64,000 bases of DNA from CAVQCJ01 sp963849365 (lineage in GTDB: Bacteria; Actinomycetota; Actinomycetes; Prado026), in NCBI GenBank assembly GCA_963849365.1, contig CAWKHA010000002.1, forward strand, positions 1-64,000, written 5' to 3'. The notes beneath the pieces are model-generated. The model made no database searches, was not told the DNA's origin, and worked only from the letters and a program-made list of their open reading frames with translations. A program made the translations under genes and the position numbers. This document shows, in pieces, positions 59,631 through 64,000 of the stretch; positions within the stretch are counted from its first letter, which is position 1; each line of letters begins with the position of its first letter.

Positions 59631-59648
59631 AGACAAGAGGCGATACTC

Positions 59649-61064
59649 ATGACTACGCTCACCAGACCGCCGATCGCCGGGACCGCGGCGCCGACCAAGG
59701 GTGCCGGCGGCCTCGGTCTACCCTCGGCGACCGCGCTGGTCATCGGCAGCATCATCGGTACCGGCGTCTTCACCATGCCGGCCGTGATGGCCGGCGCCGG
59801 CACCATCTCCATCATCACCCTCGGCGTCATCTCGGTCTGCGCGGTGCTGCTGGGCATCATGTTCGGTCAGCTCACCAAGCGGATCCCGACCAGCGACGGC
59901 GGACTGTACGCCTACGCCAGGCACGAGTTCGGCGACTTCGCCGGCTTCCTGACCGCGTGGTGCTACTGGATCACCTGCTGGGCCGGCAACGCCGCGATCG
60001 TCTCGTCGTGGGTGCTGTACGTCGAGTCTCTGTTCGACCTGCGGCCCACCACGGCGACCAACCTGCTGATCGCGATGACCGGCCTGTGGATCCCGGCCGT
60101 CGTCAACCTCGGTGGCATCCGGGGGATGGCCTGGTTCCAGAACGTCACCGTGATCCTGAAGTACATCCCGCTCCTGCTCGTGGGTGTCATCGGCTGGTTC
60201 TTCGTCAGCTCGGCGAACTTCCCGCCGTTCAACGCCTCCGGCGGCAGCCTCTGGGACGCCGTCTCCATCGCGGCGGGCGTCGCGCTGTTCTCCTTCATCG
60301 GTGTCGAGTGCGCGGCGATCGCGGCCGGACGGGTCAGGAACCCGCGGCTCAACGTCGGCCGTGCGTCGACGATCGGTACCGCCCTGAGCGCCTTCGTGTA
60401 CCTCGCGGTCACCGCCGCGGTCATGGGCCTCGTGCCGCACGACTCGCTGGTCAACGACGGCGCGCCGTTCGTCGCGGCGTTCCAGACGATGTTCGGCACG
60501 GCCGCGTGGGTCGGCAAGGGCGTCGCCCTGGTGGCCGTCATCTCCGGCATCGGTGCCCTCAACGGCTGGACGATGGTGACGGCCGAGATGCCGTTCGCCG
60601 CGGCCAAGGACGGGCTGTTCCCCAAGCAGTTCGCCCTGCTCAACCGGCGCCAGGCACCGTGGTTCGGCATCGTCGTCTCGACGGTCGTCGCCTCGCTGCT
60701 GATGTTCTACAGCTACGCCGGTGGCACGCTGGGCCTGAAGGTCTTCACGTACCTCGTCTCGCTGTCCGTGGTGACCGTCGCCATCCCGTACTTCTTCTCC
60801 GCTGCAGCGCAGCTGACCTACCTGGTCTCCCGGCGCCGCACGGTGAACGGTGCGCGGCTGGCCCGTGACCTGGCGATCGCGACGTCCAGCCTGCTCTTCT
60901 CCCTGTGGGTGACGGCGGCGTCCGGCTACCAGGCCGTCTACCAGGCAGTGCTCCTGCTCCTGGTCGGGCTTCCGATCTACGCCTTCATCAAGGCGGCCCG
61001 CGAGCGGCAGGGCCTGGCACCCGAGCCGGTCGAGTACGTGGCCGAAAGGCGGATCACCGTGTGA
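59649..61064 (+). CDS. APC-family amino acid permease, probably arginine/ornithine antiporter
   Basis: 471 residues from the ATG at 59649 (CAAGAGGCGATACTC upstream). Twelve membrane segments. The substrate-binding glycine motif in helix 1 is ALVIGSIIGTGVFTMP, and helix 6 contains FSFIGVECAAIAAGRVRNP. The basic amino acid/antiporter group is suggested by the 4-nt overlap with arginine deiminase: the ADI pathway needs arginine in and ornithine or citrulline out. Confidence 0.85.
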   Translation: MTTLTRPPIAGTAAPTKGAGGLGLPSATALVIGSIIGTGVFTMPAVMAGAGTISIITLGVISVCAVLLGIMFGQLTKRIPTSDGGLYAYARHEFGDFAGFLTAWCYWITCWAGNAAIVSSWVLYVESLFDLRPTTATNLLIAMTGLWIPAVVNLGGIRGMAWFQNVTVILKYIPLLLVGVIGWFFVSSANFPPFNASGGSLWDAVSIAAGVALFSFIGVECAAIAAGRVRNPRLNVGRASTIGTALSAFVYLAVTAAVMGLVPHDSLVNDGAPFVAAFQTMFGTAAWVGKGVALVAVISGIGALNGWTMVTAEMPFAAAKDGLFPKQFALLNRRQAPWFGIVVSTVVASLLMFYSYAGGTLGLKVFTYLVSLSVVTVAIPYFFSAAAQLTYLVSRRRTVNGARLARDLAIATSSLLFSLWVTAASGYQAVYQAVLLLLVGLPIYAFIKAARERQGLAPEPVEYVAERRITV

Positions 61065-62332
61065 GCGACCAAGCCATGACGACCTCGGCGCAGCTCGGCG
61101 TCCACTCCGAAGTGGGCCGGCTGCGCCAGGTCGTCGTGCACCGTCCGGGGCTCGAGCTGACCCGGCTGACCCCGGCCAACGTCCACGACCTGCTCTTCGA
61201 CGACGTCCTGTGGACCGAGCGGGCACGCGAGGAGCACGACGCCTTCGCCGGCGTGCTCACCACCCGCGGCGTCACCGTGCACCACTTCGGCGACCTTTTC
61301 GCCCAGACCCTGGCGATCGACGAGGCCCGCCGGTTCGTCCTCGACCGGATCCTCACCCCGGAACAGTTCGGCCCGGCCCTCGTGCCCGACCTGCGCCGCC
61401 TGTTCGACGACGCCGACCCGGCACTGCTCGCGGACTACCTGGTCGGCGGCATCGTCAAGGCCGACCTGTCGCCGCTGCGGGTCGGCAGCCTGCGCTGGCA
61501 GGACCTCGACCTGGACGACTTCGTGCTGCCGCCCCTGCCCAACACGATGTTCACCAGGGACAGCTCCGCCTGGTTGTACGAAGGCGTCAGCATCAACCCG
61601 ATGGCCATGCAGGCCCGCCGCCGCGAGACCCTGCACGCCCGGGTCGTCTACGCGTTCCACCCGCTGTTCGCCGGCCAGAAGTTCCACCGGTACTACGGCG
61701 ACGACGACCTCCCGCACCAGCCGGCCAGCATCGAGGGTGGCGACGTCGCCCCGCTCGGCCGGGGCCTGGTCGTGGTGGGGATGGGCGAGCGCACCACACC
61801 GCAGGCCGTCGAGATCCTCTCCCGGGCGCTCTTCGCGGCCGGTCAGGCCGATCGGGTGCTCGCGGTCCGGCTGCCCAAGTCGCATGCCTTCATGCATCTC
61901 GACACGATCATGACCATGGTCGACCGGGAGACCGTCGTGTTCTACCCCTACCTCGACCCGGACAGCATGGCCGTGTGGTCGGTGACGCCGGCCGACCCGG
62001 ACGAGCGCGGTTTCCACGACACCGGCGGCCTGCACATCTCGCGGGCGGACGGACTGTTCGCAGCCATCGCGGAGGGCCTCGGCGTGGTGCGGCTGCGCGT
62101 CCTGACCGCGGACGACGACCTGCGCGCCGCCCAGCGCGAGCAGTGGAACGACGCGAACAACTACCTGGCGCTGGAGCCGGGCGTCGTCGTCGGCTACGAC
62201 CGGAACGTCGTCACGAACACCCTGCTGCGCCGCAACCGGATCGAGGTCATCACCATCTCGGGCAGCGAGCTCGGCCGCGGACGCGGCGGCTCGCACTGCA
62301 TGAGCTGCCCGATCCAGCGCGACCCGATCTAG
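61061..62332 (+). CDS. arcA: Arginine deiminase
   Basis: 423 residues from the GTG at 61061, which overlaps the permease stop; an ATG at 61076 is the alternative. Hydrolyses arginine to citrulline and ammonia. Active-site groups: NTMFTRDSSAWL, IEGGDVAPLG (Asp), FMHLDTIMTMVD (His) and the catalytic Cys in GRGGSHCMSCPI at the C-terminus. ATP would come from ornithine carbamoyltransferase and carbamate kinase, which are not in the window. Ammonia production and fermentative ATP suit anaerobic survival. Its stop is seven bases from the convergent ATPase stop. Confidence 0.94.
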   Translation: MSDQAMTTSAQLGVHSEVGRLRQVVVHRPGLELTRLTPANVHDLLFDDVLWTERAREEHDAFAGVLTTRGVTVHHFGDLFAQTLAIDEARRFVLDRILTPEQFGPALVPDLRRLFDDADPALLADYLVGGIVKADLSPLRVGSLRWQDLDLDDFVLPPLPNTMFTRDSSAWLYEGVSINPMAMQARRRETLHARVVYAFHPLFAGQKFHRYYGDDDLPHQPASIEGGDVAPLGRGLVVVGMGERTTPQAVEILSRALFAAGQADRVLAVRLPKSHAFMHLDTIMTMVDRETVVFYPYLDPDSMAVWSVTPADPDERGFHDTGGLHISRADGLFAAIAEGLGVVRLRVLTADDDLRAAQREQWNDANNYLALEPGVVVGYDRNVVTNTLLRRNRIEVITISGSELGRGRGGSHCMSCPIQRDPI

Positions 62333-62339
62333 CTAGCAC

Positions 62340-64000
62340 CTAGCCGGCCACCGCCCGGTGCGCGGTCGTGAAACGGTCCGCGCGGCGCCGGACCCGGTGC
62401 GTGGCCCGGCGTTCCCGCACCGCGGGCACCGGGGCGATCCGGCGGTAGAACCACGCCTTGGTGAACTCGATCAGGACGAGGTAGCTGGCCACCATCAGCA
62501 CCAGCGTCAGGAAGAACGCCCACGGCAGGGGCTGGAAGCCGAGCGCCCCGGCCACGGGCGACTCGGGCAGCAGCGCGCCCACCGTGGCGACGCTGACGGC
62601 GGCCAGCAGCAGGGCACGGCTGGGCCGGCTGCGCATGAACGGCACCCTGCGGGTCCTGATGCAGAAGACCACCAGCGTCTGCGTCGCCAGCGACTCGACG
62701 AACCAGCCGGAACGGAACAGCTCCGGACCGGCGTCGAACACCCAGAGCATGACGCCGAAGGTCGCGAAGTCGAAGATCGAGCTGATCGGGCCGAACACGA
62801 GCATGAACCGCCGGACGAAGGAGATGTCCCACCGGCACGGCCGCTCCACCTCCTCCGGGTCGACGCGGTCGGTGGGGATGGCGAGCTGGCTCGTGTCGTA
62901 CATCAGGTTGTTGAGCAGGATCTGGCTGGGCAGCATGGGCAGGAAGCTCAGGAACGCGGACGCGCCGGCCGCGCTGAACATGTTGCCGAAGTTGCTCGAC
63001 GTGCCCATCAGCACGTACTTCATCGTGTTGGCGAAGATCCGCCGGCCCTCGGCGACACCGTCGGCGAGGACGCCCAGGTCCTTCTCCAGCAGGACCACGT
63101 CCGCGGCGTCCTTGGCCACGTCGGTGCCCGAGTCGACCGAGATCCCCACGTCCGCGGCGTGCAGCGCCAGGGCGTCGTTGACCCCGTCGCCGAGGAACGC
63201 GACGTCGACGCCCGTGCTGCGCTGCGCGCGGACGATGCGGGCCTTCTGCTCGGGGCTCATGCGGGCGAACACGGTGGTCGCCCGCACGGTCTCGACGAGG
63301 TCCCCGTCCGCCACCTCGTCCAGCTCGGCCCCGGTCAGGGTGCCCTGCACCTGCAGGCCGAGCTCACGGCACACCCGCTCGGCCACCTTGGCGTTGTCCC
63401 CGGTGACCACCCTGACCGCGATGCCGAGCGCCGCGAGCCGGGCCAGCGCCGGTGTCGCGCTCTTCTTCGGGGCATCCAGGAACACCAGCAGGCCGGCGAG
63501 CTCCAGGTCGCTCTCGTCCTGGGTCACCAGTGTGGTCCGGTCCGCGGCCGGGCGGGTGGCGATGGCGACCACCCGGCTGCCGGCATCGAACTCCGCCTCG
63601 AGGGCGGCTCGGGCGGGGGCCGAGACGTGCGTGCAGCGAGACAGGACCGTCTCCGGAGCGCCTTTGGTGATCTGCACGGCGGTGCCGTCGGGACGGCGCA
63701 CGATCACCGACGACATCTGCCGGTGGTGGTCGAACGCCAGGACCGCGACCTCGGCCCAGCCGGCCACGTCCGCCGCGACCCGGGTGGCGGCGGCCGACTC
63801 CCACAGGGCGACGTCCAGGGCGTTGCCGCCGACCGCGCGGCCGCCCTCCACAACAGCCTCGTTGCACAGCAGGCCCAGGCGCAGCGGTTCGTCGGCGGGC
63901 TGCCCGTCCGGGCCCAGCGCCCTCATGAAGGTGATCCGCCCTTCTGTCAGCGTGCCGGTCTTGTCGGTGAACAGCACGTCGATGTCGCCGAGGTCCTCGA
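62340..64000 (-). CDS. mgtA: Magnesium-transporting P-type ATPase (MgtA/MgtB type), 5' end outside the window
   Basis: The last 553 or so residues of a type III pump. The frame is open to the right edge (DIDVLFTDKTGTLTEGRITF), so the actuator and first helices lie beyond 64000. The hinge AFLGDGVNDALALHAADVGISVDSGTDVAKDAADVVLLEKDL and the C-terminal NMFSAAGASAFLSFLPMLPSQILLNNLMYDTSQLAIPTD are MgtA-type, not Ca-type. It would import Mg2+. A MgtA-type pump near CtpF-like pumps and arcA repeats the ion-homeostasis theme of the window. Confidence 0.9.
   Translation of the reverse strand, partial: EDLGDIDVLFTDKTGTLTEGRITFMRALGPDGQPADEPLRLGLLCNEAVVEGGRAVGGNALDVALWESAAATRVAADVAGWAEVAVLAFDHHRQMSSVIVRRPDGTAVQITKGAPETVLSRCTHVSAPARAALEAEFDAGSRVVAIATRPAADRTTLVTQDESDLELAGLLVFLDAPKKSATPALARLAALGIAVRVVTGDNAKVAERVCRELGLQVQGTLTGAELDEVADGDLVETVRATTVFARMSPEQKARIVRAQRSTGVDVAFLGDGVNDALALHAADVGISVDSGTDVAKDAADVVLLEKDLGVLADGVAEGRRIFANTMKYVLMGTSSNFGNMFSAAGASAFLSFLPMLPSQILLNNLMYDTSQLAIPTDRVDPEEVERPCRWDISFVRRFMLVFGPISSIFDFATFGVMLWVFDAGPELFRSGWFVESLATQTLVVFCIRTRRVPFMRSRPSRALLLAAVSVATVGALLPESPVAGALGFQPLPWAFFLTLVLMVASYLVLIEFTKAWFYRRIAPVPAVRERRATHRVRRRADRFTTAHRAVAG

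Noticed and set aside
1..64000. CRISPR arrays, rRNA genes or intact insertion sequences
   Set aside because: No regularly spaced repeats, rRNA signatures or transposase genes were seen.

Overview
The window is one strand-mixed stretch of a very GC-rich, densely packed chromosome. GTG starts, 4-nt ATGA/GTGA gene overlaps, Orn, DUF222/HNH (13E12-type) genes and many families of the Mycobacterium tuberculosis DosR (dormancy/hypoxia) regulon point to an actinomycete (Actinobacteria). I cannot name the genus from sequence alone.

Layout. 1-3.3 kb: a decayed accessory segment with the 3' end of a frameshifted tyrosine recombinase, a squalene-cyclase-fold protein, a DUF6326 membrane protein, a DUF4265 remnant and an AbiTii-type putative phage-defence protein, ending at tRNA-Arg(UCU). 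3.4-8.8 kb: secreted proteins (GH26-like hydrolase, sugar-dehydrogenase-like propeller protein, Kelch protein); the last two share a C-terminal module. 9-13.4 kb: universal stress protein (USP), Acg-like nitroreductase, orn, tRNA-His, DM13 and ICMT-like membrane proteins. 13.5-22.2 kb: a six-gene regulator-narK-narG-narH-narJ-narI operon joined by 4-nt overlaps, divergent from a PAS-DHp protein that lacks an ATPase domain. 23-28.7 kb: Gmad2 protein, APH/AAA kinase (Rv2004c-like), class I aldolase, Balon/Rv2629-type ribosome hibernation factor and a USP. 28.7-34.5 kb: GT4, HAD-GH65 and amylo-1,6-glucosidase. 34.4-35.8 kb: frameshifted HNH gene. 35.9-43.5 kb: six-gene operon acs-E1alpha-E1beta-E2-ACP-ppsA. 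43.6-50.2 kb: ABC-2 exporter, USP, Hsp20, frameshifted P-type ATPase and a DUF1918-DUF1876 protein. 50.4-58.5 kb: Tat-exported PHP protein, second P-type ATPase, alpha/beta hydrolase, sulfatase and USP. 58.7-64 kb: USP, APC permease, arginine deiminase and a partial MgtA-type ATPase.

How it fits together. At least thirteen copies of a 14-bp element close to GGGACYWWNGNCCC, the core of the mycobacterial DosR box, lie ahead of most operons from 9 kb onward. In most cases an [TGC]AnnnT hexamer begins exactly 24 nt after the box (23 nt between), a fixed promoter geometry. The controlled genes read as one programme for low-oxygen or dormant survival: nitrate respiration, arginine fermentation, acetate/pyruvate/PEP interconversion, reserve-glycan turnover, ion pumping, ribosome hibernation, chaperone and USPs. 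dosR/dosS themselves are not in the window.

Three genes (recombinase, HNH, P-type ATPase) each carry a single-base frameshift. They are either real decay or sequencing errors.
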